Program-made: the position numbers and the translations under genes | NCBI GenBank assembly: GCA_007745635.1 | Contig: CP036272.1 | Location: 957,342 to 1,019,108 of the forward strand | Source of the DNA: Stieleria bergensis | GTDB lineage: Bacteria; Planctomycetota; Planctomycetia; Pirellulales; Pirellulaceae | Direction of reading: 5' to 3' | DNA: 61,767 bases | Shown: piece by piece, positions 1 to 8,979 of the stretch | How the letters are laid out: each line of letters starts with the position of its first letter | Numbering within the stretch: position 1 is the stretch's first letter | The notes under the pieces: generated by a model | Databases searched by the model: none | What the model saw: the letters and a program-made list of their open reading frames with translations, nothing else | Told to the model about the DNA's origin: nothing

Positions 1-76
1 TTTCGCACCTGGGACTGTCCCCGGAGTGAAGAAAAGCGATCTTGAGGAACTGGGACTGTCCCCGTGGGGATGGGTG
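1..76. repeat. Palindromic GGGACTGTCCCC repeats at the left edge
   Basis: The 12-base sequence GGGACTGTCCCC occurs at 11-22 and again at 52-63, spaced 41 bases apart. It differs from the GGGGACAGTCCCC copies at the right end of the window only in the outer G and the central base. No gene fits here; the short reading frames crossing the repeats have no recognisable content. The copies are probably part of a dispersed REP-like family whose other members lie at 61.2-61.77 kb. Confidence 0.7.
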
Positions 77-1033
77 CTAGGCTGCGGCGCGGCCGTTGTG
101 GCGAAGGCGAAGTTCTTCGTCTTCAATCATGTTGCGCTGCCATTGTCCATCAAGCGTCGCTTGTACCCGCGCCTCAACGCTGCGTCGCATCGCACGATGA
201 TAGCCAACCGATGCCGCAAACAAGGTCATTAAGTCAACAAAACGCGTTTGTTCTGATAACGGATGAGGATCAATCACCAAATGACTGTCGCTGCCAAACG
301 TGAATAGCTTGCCGTCGACTTCCCCAATCGCTTCGCCATCCGCTTCAACATCAAAGTCCGCTCCAATCGAGACCCAATGCCGACGCAACAGCACGTTCCA
401 CATCCGCTGCGAATCATGAAAGCAAAAACTGAATAATGATGGGATTCGAAAGGTGCGATGATTCTGCTGGATGTAACTGACCTGCTGCATCCGCGTCAGC
501 ATCACAGCCATCGTCAAAAGCGATTTCTTGGTCCCCATCGAGTTGTGCACTTCAGTAGTCGTGACCTCCTCAATCGTCCCGACCCAACTCATGCGATCTC
601 CGGTCGTCCGAAATAACTTCATGACCAATCGTCGGGATAACAAATCGGAAGATTGCATCTGCATGATCTCATCTTCCGAAAGGTCTTCCTCTAGCCGCTG
701 CTTCTGCTGCTCCGAAAGACGCCCCGATCCCTTAATTGACTGCTTGATCTCGCGACGCCGCTTGTCTTTAAGTGAACGAATGGAACTGTGCAGTTCCTCG
801 GCGTCCGGTTTCCAAACATCGGTTCGCAATCCGACCATGTGAGACTCTTCCCACTGCTCGGTTTTTGAATCCAACGTGCTGACGGTGCCCACGCAATCCA
901 TGTGCGTCGTGAAGTGATTGGTGTCAGCCGTTTTCAGCTTTTGCAAGAGTTCAATGTTGCTGGGATGCACGCCAGGCAGTGCCCACATGTCGATGTAACG
1001 CTGACAGCCTTTGTATTGCTTTCCAGTTGCCAT
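77..1033 (-). CDS. Hypothetical protein, possible tubby/LURP-one-like C-terminal fold
   Basis: The protein has 318 residues from the ATG at 1033; a TTG at 1042, directly against the stop of the upstream gene, would add three residues. I do not recognise a named family. A charged, probably helical stretch lies at about residues 80-125. From about 135 the segment MKLFRTTGDR, then SIGADFDVEADGEAIGEVDG and KLFTFGS, alternates strands and turns in a way that recalls tubby/LURP-one proteins, which is a weak inference. There is no signal peptide or membrane segment. It starts nine bases after the stop of the BBP7 gene, so the two are probably co-transcribed. Confidence 0.6.
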   Translation of the reverse strand: MATGKQYKGCQRYIDMWALPGVHPSNIELLQKLKTADTNHFTTHMDCVGTVSTLDSKTEQWEESHMVGLRTDVWKPDAEELHSSIRSLKDKRRREIKQSIKGSGRLSEQQKQRLEEDLSEDEIMQMQSSDLLSRRLVMKLFRTTGDRMSWVGTIEEVTTTEVHNSMGTKKSLLTMAVMLTRMQQVSYIQQNHRTFRIPSLFSFCFHDSQRMWNVLLRRHWVSIGADFDVEADGEAIGEVDGKLFTFGSDSHLVIDPHPLSEQTRFVDLMTLFAASVGYHRAMRRSVEARVQATLDGQWQRNMIEDEELRLRHNGRAAA

Positions 1034-1042
1034 CGTTACCAA

Positions 1043-2680
1043 TCAGTAAATGTAAGCCAAACCAAAGTGAATGCTTTGCAAGTAATACGTGTCCGATCGG
1101 AAGCTAAACGCTGGACTCTGTGATCCGACTGCCGGATCTGCCAAATTACTTGCCAAGCCGGGATCGATCGCTCCCGAGACATCCAGGGCATCCGTCATGA
1201 CAACTAGGTCATATCCAAAGGTGACGTCAACCGCAGGGAATCGATGCCAACCTACCGAAAGACTAAGTTCCGGAACAACACCAAAAGTTGTGTCGCTGTG
1301 CTGGCCTGCATTGGTCGAGCGAACGAGCAATCCGTTGGGATCGGTGACATTGACACCCCCATTGCTGATGAACGTCTCACCTCGAAGGTTCGCCCGACGC
1401 GTGACCGCGCCAAACGCAATTTTGAACATCGTGGATAACGACCAATGATCTTGGCGGTAGTTTGTGACTGCACCAAACTGAGCGCCGTGGAATTCGTTCT
1501 CAACGCCAAACGAGTCCGTGGTTTCCAGGACCGCTCCAACATCCGCAAAGGATGAGTCCAAGGAGATCGATCGATTGTTGAGATGCAACGACTGGTCCAA
1601 TCGCATGAACTGATAACCATAAAGCCAGTCGACGGTGCCAATTTGATTGTAGGTCAATTGTCGGAACGATATGTCCCCACCGAATACGCGACTGTCACCA
1701 ATCACCGTGATGTCACCCGTGGCCAATCCAGTCTCACTGACAATCAATGTGTCTTGAGCTGGCGTTTCCCCATCGGTGACGTTGAAGAACGGTCGGGCAA
1801 TCAATGCCTGCTGTCCGCTGTTGAGACTAAAACCATTGGAAACGTCTCCAGAGAACCAAAAGCGACCAACGACATGCCGATCCTTGCAGTTGTCTAGCCA
1901 CGTTCCTAGCGTGATTCTGGCACCCGCCTGCGCTTCCCGGAACCAATGCTCATTGCCTAGAAGGATCGTCGTGTTCGCATCATCGAGTGCTCCCGTCGAC
2001 ACCAAAGGCGGTAGCCGGGAACCTTTGCGGAAGTACAACATCAACTCAGCCGACCAGAAAAACTTCTTGGGCTGGACGAAGCATCGCCAACATCCATTGC
2101 AACCCATGCTGTCACAGCCACCTGAATCACAACCAAAGGAATCACAAGAGTTATCATAGCTCGGATCGGCAATCACTATCTCAGGCGTGAAGTATTGAGT
2201 GTTCTTGCACTTGGTGCAGCCACAGCCCAAAGTGTGTTGCGACGCGGTAGGTTGTGAGGAAACAACGGACGCAGGAGCCGCAGAATCGCTTGGCGATGCA
2301 ACATGGTTGGGATCCGTCAGTGGCATCGGCAAAGGAGGCTGCGACGAATCAAGAGGCGCCTGAGTGAGGGTCGCTGAATTAATCTCCACCTGATGGTCGA
2401 CGAGCTTGACCACGGGTTCTGACACCCTTTCGATCAGGCCAGGTGCTGTCCCAGTTGAATCGAGCGATTCCGCTACTTGGTGTTCTTGATGATTCACCCG
2501 GTAGCTGCCGCGATCAGGGGTTCGCTGCCGCAAAGGGTTTTGCGCCGAAACTTGGACTGCATTCAAAGCGATCGCAACAAAGCCAAAGCACAGGCAAAGC
2601 GTTGTCATGGACCCGTTCGGTCGCGATGCACGGGCTTGCTCTACGTCTCGGATGGGTTCGTTCTCAACGTGAAACTTCAT
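1043..2680 (-). CDS. BBP7-family outer-membrane beta-barrel protein
   Basis: This 545-residue exported protein probably sits in the outer membrane. A hydrophobic signal sequence ending near VSAQ lies at about residues 26-47, so the ATG at 2608 (residue 25) is an alternative start. A Ser/Pro/Val-rich linker follows, then a cysteine cluster at about 150-203 with GCGCTKC and repeated CDSxGC units ending in CNGCWRC. The rest opens with FFWSAELMLYFRKGSRLPP and has alternating aromatic strands with a final Tyr-Ile-Tyr, as in planctomycete BBP7 barrels. The family role is unknown; a structural or porin role is likely. The cysteines could hold the protein to the cysteine-rich planctomycete cell surface, which is inference. 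Confidence 0.82.
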   Translation of the reverse strand: MKFHVENEPIRDVEQARASRPNGSMTTLCLCFGFVAIALNAVQVSAQNPLRQRTPDRGSYRVNHQEHQVAESLDSTGTAPGLIERVSEPVVKLVDHQVEINSATLTQAPLDSSQPPLPMPLTDPNHVASPSDSAAPASVVSSQPTASQHTLGCGCTKCKNTQYFTPEIVIADPSYDNSCDSFGCDSGGCDSMGCNGCWRCFVQPKKFFWSAELMLYFRKGSRLPPLVSTGALDDANTTILLGNEHWFREAQAGARITLGTWLDNCKDRHVVGRFWFSGDVSNGFSLNSGQQALIARPFFNVTDGETPAQDTLIVSETGLATGDITVIGDSRVFGGDISFRQLTYNQIGTVDWLYGYQFMRLDQSLHLNNRSISLDSSFADVGAVLETTDSFGVENEFHGAQFGAVTNYRQDHWSLSTMFKIAFGAVTRRANLRGETFISNGGVNVTDPNGLLVRSTNAGQHSDTTFGVVPELSLSVGWHRFPAVDVTFGYDLVVMTDALDVSGAIDPGLASNLADPAVGSQSPAFSFRSDTYYLQSIHFGLAYIY

Positions 2681-2862
2681 GTTTGCAACTAACTGTCGTG
2701 GCCTGCTGGGGGCAACTGCGAATCGGATTGCTCCATCGCAGCGCGTTTACTCACTGGTCTTGGTCGACAGTTGACCACCTTGCGGGTGAGTAAAACCTGG
2801 CAAGGTTTGTGGATTATTTGGGTCGCGAGGATTTTGCCGGCGTTTCTAATTGCAAACCGCTG

Positions 2863-4194
2863 CTACGCGGCACGCTTTTGGCTCGCTATTTCGCCACGAC
2901 TCTCTGGCTTGCCAAAAGGAACCTCAGGTTCTGCGACTTTTAGAATCGTCGGTGCAGACGCTGTCTTTGACGTTGCTGTCTTTGACGTCGCTATATGCGG
3001 CTGACCGAGACGTAGCCACCGCCCGAAGCTGGTTTTTCGGATCGCAGCTTCATAAATCAAGATGCTGATTCCGACCGCAGCGACGAAGGAAATGGCCAGT
3101 TTGGTACTCGCTGAACCCGCAGGCCAAACCAGTTCAAGGTCTAAGTGAATCAGCCCCAAAATCGGATGATGCACCAAATACAGGCAAAACGATCCACCCG
3201 CCAAGTAATTGATGCTCTTGGGAATCGAACGAGCATAGCGCGCCGCCGAGCCAATCACGCCAAATGAGATCAAGGCTGCGCTGGCAACGGTCAGCGTTGA
3301 AAGGGCTAACAAAATCACCAGCGACGATCGTTCACTGACGGCATCCAATCGCCAAAGACCCAGCAAGATCGTTCCCGGAATCACCGCCAATGCTAGACCA
3401 GTGAGTCGATTGCCGCGACGTTTCAAATGCTCAAGCCCTGGATCCAGGTGAGCCAAGGCTAAGCCCGCCGCAAAAAATAGCCCGCTATAAATCCACTTGC
3501 TGGGAACTGGAAACGGTGAGTGCTGAAACCCCCAAACCACCTCCGGCGCCACTGCAAGGCAGATCACAGCTGCAACCGGCAGGCAAATCAGCATCCGTTT
3601 CAAACGTTGACCCAGCCTAGCTCGATCGGACCAAGACGCCTGCGGGCGGCGCTGTATGAATGCCTTCGCCGCAGCTAACAACGCAACGTAAAGAAAAACA
3701 TAAAGCAGAAACCACAAATGTCCCGTACCCCAGATCTGACCAGCAAGTTCATCGTCGAATTTAAAGCTCTTGAGCTTTCTCGGTGAGACAATCCCGTCAT
3801 GCACCAGACCGATGGTCCAAACATATAGATTGATCGTTAGCAACACCGTTCCAGCGACAGCAAAGGGAATCAGTAACCGCTTCGCACGGCTCGTCACCAG
3901 TCCCCAGCCACTCTGTTTTTTCGCAGAGCGATAGGCAAAGTATCCCGCAATGATCAAAAACAGCGGCATGATCATGAGCTCAATCGGCCACATGACCCAA
4001 TCTGCCAAGGCCGATTCATGTTGCCGTGCTGACCAAACCAACCCCGGCATAGCGTGCTGCGCATAGGGTGCAGAGGCATGTAGCAGGACCACCGCTAACG
4101 CAGCGAACGCACGAACCCATTGCATGCCCGCCAGCTTGTTGCCAGCGGCGCCGGTCGAGTCAAGGGTGTCGATAGATGGAGAATCTGCAGCCAT
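2863..4194 (-). CDS. Acyltransferase family 3 membrane protein
   Basis: This 443-residue integral membrane protein belongs to the acyltransferase-3 (OafA/NodX-like) family, which moves acyl groups onto sugars or other surface molecules. The family start MQWVRAFAALAVVLLHASAP is at about residue 24, with the conserved Arg and the His of LLH that normally serve in catalysis. About ten hydrophobic helices follow. The C-terminal 40 residues are a soluble tail rich in Ser, Thr and Lys, with a short repeat (SKTATSKTA). The substrate cannot be told from the context. It is transcribed alone, about 180 bases upstream of the BBP7 gene on the same strand. Confidence 0.88.
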   Translation of the reverse strand: MAADSPSIDTLDSTGAAGNKLAGMQWVRAFAALAVVLLHASAPYAQHAMPGLVWSARQHESALADWVMWPIELMIMPLFLIIAGYFAYRSAKKQSGWGLVTSRAKRLLIPFAVAGTVLLTINLYVWTIGLVHDGIVSPRKLKSFKFDDELAGQIWGTGHLWFLLYVFLYVALLAAAKAFIQRRPQASWSDRARLGQRLKRMLICLPVAAVICLAVAPEVVWGFQHSPFPVPSKWIYSGLFFAAGLALAHLDPGLEHLKRRGNRLTGLALAVIPGTILLGLWRLDAVSERSSLVILLALSTLTVASAALISFGVIGSAARYARSIPKSINYLAGGSFCLYLVHHPILGLIHLDLELVWPAGSASTKLAISFVAAVGISILIYEAAIRKTSFGRWLRLGQPHIATSKTATSKTASAPTILKVAEPEVPFGKPESRGEIASQKRAA

Positions 4195-4632
4195 GATTGG
4201 GACATAGCAAATTCATCAATTCAGCGGAAGAACAGTCCAGGAAGAAACCCTCTGCGATGCCTAAGGCCCACCGTTTCGCCAGAGTCAGCAGTTTTCCCAG
4301 CCTGTTGGGCCGGTTTTTGCAATGAGAGAGTGAACGATCGTTGCAGTTGGCGTTCAGCTGCCTCGCACGTCACCGGATCGATTGATTCTGGTTTCATGTG
4401 GACAGAGAATTCCAGCACGTGACAACCGGCTTGTGGTCAGTCTCACGATCAACGCTTAAAAGCACTCGCCGCGAAAACCTTCCCAGTTGAGACGCCACTC
4501 TGCGGTCGAAAGGTTCGTCAGCTTTCAAACGGACATCGCTTCGATGCATCTGGCCCAATTGTTAATCAATAAATGGGACGGAGCAGTCTGCTCATCTCTC
4601 TGAAAGCCCGATTCGGATGGAATCCGCCAAGC
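4195..4632. other. Intergenic region without a supported gene
   Basis: This 438-base gap lies upstream of the acyltransferase gene. A 65-codon minus-strand frame (4221-4418) is present but shows no signal sequence, motif or codon pattern that would support it. The gap should carry the acyltransferase promoter, but no convincing -35/-10 pair was seen. Confidence 0.4.
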
Positions 4633-5262
4633 CTAAGCGGCTCGCTTCACGGGATCCAGCATGGCTTGGCTTAGCGAATCTTCCCAGCGATCATTGGTGC
4701 GAGTGAGCAGCAACGTCTTTGGCTTCGCAAGTCGCGACAGCAGTTGTAGCTGCGTTTGGTTGGGAGCTTCTTGATGATTCCAAAACACCAGATCCATCTG
4801 CCCGTAGGTGGTCAGTACTCGTTGCAAGCCTTGTTGAACGGGCATGGGCACTAAATGCGCTTTGGCTGGAAACTCACGCAGTTGTTGGTGGTACTCACGA
4901 AGCGTCACCTGGCTATCGCCCATTTCGAATTCGTCTACCGCGATGTAACGAATCGGTGTGCTGTGGCCGGGGCGAGTGAGCTGATCCAGGATGTCCAGGG
5001 AACGATCGTGAATCCCGATTTCCAGAATGGAGTGTGGTTCGGCCTTGACTAACCGGTCAAGCCACCGTTGGTCGTCACGGGAAAGTGATTTGCGTTTCGA
5101 TGTCGACCGTTTTGCCGGTGCTTTGAGAGCCACTGGCTGCGGTTGAAGTCCATCACTTGCTGAAGAGCTTGTGGACTTGGGGGGCGATTGTGGTTCTGGG
5201 GCGGCTTGGTCGAGGGGGGCTTTTTCCCCGCGAAATGAGTTCCACAGTTTGCGAAGTGGCAT
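4633..5262 (-). CDS. Hypothetical protein, weakly methyltransferase-like
   Basis: The protein has 209 residues from the ATG at 5262 (MPLRKLWNSF); a longer frame reaching 5307 adds an unlikely basic stretch. Residues 10-70 are a disordered Pro/Ser/Lys-rich linker. The remainder has the pattern SILEIGIHDRSLDILDQL, then IRYIAVDEFEM and later QMDLVFWNH, which resembles strands 1, 2 and 4 of a Rossmann SAM-dependent methyltransferase. The glycine-rich loop is not canonical (EIGIHDR instead of ExGxGxG), so it may be a degenerate or non-catalytic relative. The substrate is unknown. It is divergent from the oxidoreductase gene at 5803. Confidence 0.65.
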   Translation of the reverse strand: MPLRKLWNSFRGEKAPLDQAAPEPQSPPKSTSSSASDGLQPQPVALKAPAKRSTSKRKSLSRDDQRWLDRLVKAEPHSILEIGIHDRSLDILDQLTRPGHSTPIRYIAVDEFEMGDSQVTLREYHQQLREFPAKAHLVPMPVQQGLQRVLTTYGQMDLVFWNHQEAPNQTQLQLLSRLAKPKTLLLTRTNDRWEDSLSQAMLDPVKRAA

Positions 5263-5802
5263 CGCATGCTCCCCACGTAAACGCCTTGGATATCGGTCAT
5301 GTCGCAATCATTGCGTCAAAAGATAGCTCTTTATCGACATTTCGATCAGCCCCGCTACAGTCATTTTGGACCGCTTGTCGGCATTGAGGCGGCTGTCGTT
5401 CCAGAGCGTCCAGAAAGTCCGCTGTTCTCCCATCGTCCGCTTGGGAATGGATTCGTTTGCCAGTCAAGCCAATGGCTGCTCATTCATCTAGAACCAGTCG
5501 TCCATGAATGCATGCAAGCACTTGGTGTCGCCGGCATTGGGGAGGCCGAAGCGATCTCTGAGAGGGGGGCATCGATTGCGATGGCCGATCTTCAAACGGG
5601 CGCCCAAGCAAACGGCCAAGCAAACGAACGGGTGAGCCGTCATGCGTTGGGCGGCGCGAGCATTGCTCTTGAACCGGTGGGATGGTTCCACGATCGGTCT
5701 CAACGTCACTCTGGAAAGTTTCCTGCCTTTACTCCCAGGACGCCGCTTTCGTTGGTAATATGTGGGGATTAGAGCATCCTAGTTGCAACGGGAAATGAAG
5801 CA
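5263..5802. other. Divergent intergenic region
   Basis: These 540 bases separate two divergent genes and must hold promoters for both, but no clear element stands out. A plus frame of 157 codons (5299-5772) and a minus frame of 73 codons (5488-5709) overlap each other here. Neither shows a recognisable domain, so neither is called. Confidence 0.4.
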
Positions 5803-7998
5803 GTGGTAGTCAAGAGTGGTGGTGGCTTTCGAGCGATTCTTTACACCTTCAAGAAAGGGCGTGAAGCGGGTGGTGTTTGGAAGCTTTTTCGTGCCATGCG
5901 AACTCGCAACACCTGCAAGACCTGTGCGGTCGGAATGGGTGGGCAGAAGGGCGGCATGGTCAATGAGCAAGGACATGCCTTTGAAGTCTGTAAGAAAAGC
6001 ATGCAAGCGATGGTTGCTGATATGCAGCCAGGGATTGATCCAAACTTTTGGAAACAGAACAGCGTCGAAGCACTGCAGCGACTGTCACCTCGTGAACTTG
6101 AAAACCTTGGCCGCATCATTCACCCCGTGCGTTATCGGCGCGGTGAGACTCACTATGAAGTGATCACATGGCAAGAGGCTTTTGAGTCCATCGCAAGTAA
6201 GCTTGGGGCGGTCAAACCTGACGAATCGTTTTGGTACTTCAGCGGTCGCAGTAGCAATGAAGCCGGTTTCTTGTTGCAGTTGTTAGCGCGGGTTTATGGA
6301 ACGAACAACGTCAACAATTGTAGCTATTACTGTCATCAAGCCAGTGGTGTTGGTCTGCAATCGAGCATCGGCAGTGGCACGGCGACGATCGTCTTGGACG
6401 ACCTCGAAAAGGCAGACACTGTATTCCTGATCGGAGGGAATCCGGCCAGTAACCACCCGCGCATCATGACCAGTCTGATGCGCGTCCGGCGCAGCGGCGG
6501 CAAAGTGATTGTGATCAATCCTGTCAAGGAAACCGGGCTGGTCAAGTTCCGGATTCCCAGCGATCCCATGTCATTGATGTTCGGCACAAAGATCGCCAGT
6601 CACTATGTGCAGCCGCATATCGGTGGCGATTTAGCTTTGCTTTGGGGCATCGCCAAATCGATCGTCGAAACAGGCGACACGGATTGTGATTTCTTAAAGC
6701 AGTTCACCAAGGGATCCGAGCAGTGGCTGGCTGCGGTGGAGGCTTTCAGTTGGCAAGAGATTGAAACCAAGTCGGGTGTTGCCAGAAGTGAAATCGAATC
6801 GATCGCTAGGGTGTATGCAGAAAGCAAACGTTGCGTGTTCTCCTGGACGATGGGGATCACGCACCACGCTCATGGCGTTGATAACGTGCAAGCGATCGCT
6901 AACTTGGCATTTGCCCGAGGCATGGTGGGGCGACCGGGTTGCGGCCTCATGCCAATTCGCGGCCATAGCAATGTGCAAGGCATTGGGTCTGTGGGTGTGA
7001 CGCCGAAGCTGAAGCAGCAGATTTTCGATGCATTAAAACAGAACTTTGATGTGGAGCTGCCAACGACGACGGGGAAAGACACGTTGGCCTGCATGGAGTC
7101 TGCTAATTGCGGCGAAATCAAAGTCGGTGTCTGTCTGGGGGGAAATCTTTATGGTTCCAACCCCGATTCGACCTTTGCTGATCAAGCGTTGTCGAATCTC
7201 GAAATGAACGTGATGATCAATACCACGATGAACACTGGGCATGCCTTCGGACTGGCCAAGGAAACGATCATTCTGCCCGTGTTGGCAAGAGATGAAGAGC
7301 CAGAGCCGACGACGCAGGAATCGATGTTCAACTTCGTCCGACTCAGCGACGGTGGGCCAAGACGTTTGCCAGGGCCGCGTAGCGAGGTCTCGGTGATTGC
7401 CGACATCGGCAAGCGTTTGTTGCCCAACGTCAACGGAATCGATTGGGAGGATTTGGAGAAACCGTCGACCATTCGCAAATGGATTTCCAAAGTTGTGCCA
7501 GGTTACGGCAAGATCGCTGACATTGAATCCACCAAAGAAGAATTCCAAATTGAAGGACGCACCTTTCATGAGCCAAAATTTGGTACCGAAGACGGCAAGG
7601 GCGTCATGCATTGCCATCAACTACCAAGCTTGAAAGGCACCAGCAATAATCAACTGCGTTTGATGACGGTGCGCAGTGAGGGGCAATTCAATACGGTTGT
7701 CTACGAAGAAGAGGATTTGTATCGCAATCAAGATCGACGAGAGATCATCCTCATGCATCCCGATGACCTGGAGCGTTTGGGGTTAGAGCATGACCAGTTG
7801 GTGACGGTCACTAGCGAAACTGGGGCTCTGGAGCGAATTCATGCTCGAGCATACGATTCGATTCGTAGCGGGAACGCATTGATGTATTACCCAGAGGCCA
7901 ATGTTCTGGTTGCCAGACAGGCTGACCCCAAAAGTAAGACCCCGGCATTCAAAGGCGTCGTGGTTGAGATTTCACCACAGGACGCCTCTGATCGTTAG
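5803..7998 (+). CDS. FdhF/YdeP-family molybdopterin oxidoreductase (formate dehydrogenase alpha-like)
   Basis: This 731-residue protein of the bis-MGD molybdopterin family starts at a GTG; no ATG lies in frame before residue 32. The N-terminus carries Cys38-x2-Cys41 and Cys63 (CKTCAVGMGGQ...VCKKSM), fewer cysteines than the four normally needed for a [4Fe-4S] cluster. In the pocket CSYYCHQASGVGL the Cys177-His178 pair sits where formate dehydrogenase H has its selenocysteine-His, so Cys is the likely molybdenum ligand. Cofactor-binding segments follow (FLIGGNPASNHPR, VIVINPVKETG, FARGMVGRPGCGL, GGNLYGSNPDS), and the C-terminal molybdopterin-binding beta-barrel ends the protein. YdeP-type members are cytoplasmic and their electron partners are mostly unknown. 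No diaphorase or membrane subunit lies nearby. Confidence 0.88.
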   Translation: MVVKSGGGFRAILYTFKKGREAGGVWKLFRAMRTRNTCKTCAVGMGGQKGGMVNEQGHAFEVCKKSMQAMVADMQPGIDPNFWKQNSVEALQRLSPRELENLGRIIHPVRYRRGETHYEVITWQEAFESIASKLGAVKPDESFWYFSGRSSNEAGFLLQLLARVYGTNNVNNCSYYCHQASGVGLQSSIGSGTATIVLDDLEKADTVFLIGGNPASNHPRIMTSLMRVRRSGGKVIVINPVKETGLVKFRIPSDPMSLMFGTKIASHYVQPHIGGDLALLWGIAKSIVETGDTDCDFLKQFTKGSEQWLAAVEAFSWQEIETKSGVARSEIESIARVYAESKRCVFSWTMGITHHAHGVDNVQAIANLAFARGMVGRPGCGLMPIRGHSNVQGIGSVGVTPKLKQQIFDALKQNFDVELPTTTGKDTLACMESANCGEIKVGVCLGGNLYGSNPDSTFADQALSNLEMNVMINTTMNTGHAFGLAKETIILPVLARDEEPEPTTQESMFNFVRLSDGGPRRLPGPRSEVSVIADIGKRLLPNVNGIDWEDLEKPSTIRKWISKVVPGYGKIADIESTKEEFQIEGRTFHEPKFGTEDGKGVMHCHQLPSLKGTSNNQLRLMTVRSEGQFNTVVYEEEDLYRNQDRREIILMHPDDLERLGLEHDQLVTVTSETGALERIHARAYDSIRSGNALMYYPEANVLVARQADPKSKTPAFKGVVVEISPQDASDR

Positions 7999-8463
7999 CC
8001 GGTCTGGCCAAGCGTTCTGGCAATCCATCTGTTGTCACTATCGGTCTCTGGGCGTTCACCTGCGTGGCGCGGAGACGTCAGCGTGGTGAGCGGGCTTTCT
8101 CTGGGCTCTGTTTTTCAAGCCCAATCACCCAGGAAAGTGCTGTGCTTGCATCCTCAAGGCAACCTGCGTGGCGTTCAGGCAACGTGCAGATGTTGATTAT
8201 TTTATTGCGGGATTGACGAGGGCTGGAGTGACTTTAGGATTCTCGCTCGCCCCTATTGGGACAGAGGTTTGTGTTTGTTTGCCGCAATGCGAACCGCGAC
8301 CATCGACTGGACCGCAGAGCATCGAACGCAGAAGGAAAATGGCGCGTTCTTGCTGACCAGTCGAAGCTTGCAAGGCATTACTTGCCAGCGAGGCGCCCTT
8401 GATTCACCGCCGACCATGTAGTCACCGTGAATTCACTCACCGGCAGATTTGGAGAACGTCGAG
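7999..8463. other. Intergenic region without a supported gene
   Basis: There are 465 bases between two plus-strand genes. Short frames exist (for example 8168-8356) but none has recognisable content. I see no hairpin with a T-tract after the oxidoreductase gene. Confidence 0.4.
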
Positions 8464-8979
8464 ATGTTGCTTTCGACTGACGTGTCCTTGCCTAACGATG
8501 TGCAACCGGAGTTTCCCGATTGCTGTGTGGTTTGTTCCTGTAAACCGGACAGCTGCGCGGAGCTGTACGTGCATTCACGAAGCTCTTTTCTGGTGTTGTT
8601 GCTGCCAGTGTTGATGTTCTCTGGGTGGAGTCGCATCAAAGTGCCGGTGTGCAAGCGATGTCGTGGCCGGTTCTTTCTGCAGCGTTGGGGGCGATCTTTA
8701 GTGGCTTGGGCTACCATCGCCGTTGTCATCTGGGGTGTGTCACTCTTGATTCCTCACTGGGAGGCAACGGATAAAGCAATGGTGATCCTCGGCGCCGGGA
8801 TGATGGTCGCCCTGCAGTATGTGCTGCTGGAAGGTCTGCTGCCGCGAAAGTTCGATCTGTCGGCGTCATCCACCAAGACCACTTACGAATTCAAATCTTC
8901 TTCCGCAGCCTTTGAGTTTTATCTGGTCAATCGCAACAATCATCCTGATGCCGACATCAGGATCATCAGTGGCGACTAA
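8464..8979 (+). CDS. Small zinc-ribbon-like membrane protein of unknown function
   Basis: The protein has 171 residues from the ATG at 8464; a TTG at 8449 is possible. The N-terminal half has a CCVVCSC motif, a further Cys pair and later VCKRCRGRF, so two CxxC knuckles could bind one zinc ion. They flank a hydrophobic stretch (SFLVLLLPVLMFSGW). Two more membrane helices follow (about 80-98 and 105-125), then a soluble tail of about 45 residues with alternating aromatic strands. I do not recognise a named family. Its stop overlaps that of the convergent mfnF gene by four bases. Confidence 0.7.
   Translation: MLLSTDVSLPNDVQPEFPDCCVVCSCKPDSCAELYVHSRSSFLVLLLPVLMFSGWSRIKVPVCKRCRGRFFLQRWGRSLVAWATIAVVIWGVSLLIPHWEATDKAMVILGAGMMVALQYVLLEGLLPRKFDLSASSTKTTYEFKSSSAAFEFYLVNRNNHPDADIRIISGD

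Noticed and set aside
4221..4418. 65-codon minus frame upstream of the acyltransferase gene
   Set aside because: No signal sequence, motif or ribosome site; probably chance.
5299..5772. 157-codon plus frame between the methyltransferase-like and oxidoreductase genes
   Set aside because: No recognisable motif, and a competing minus frame covers the same DNA; it is more likely a regulatory gap.
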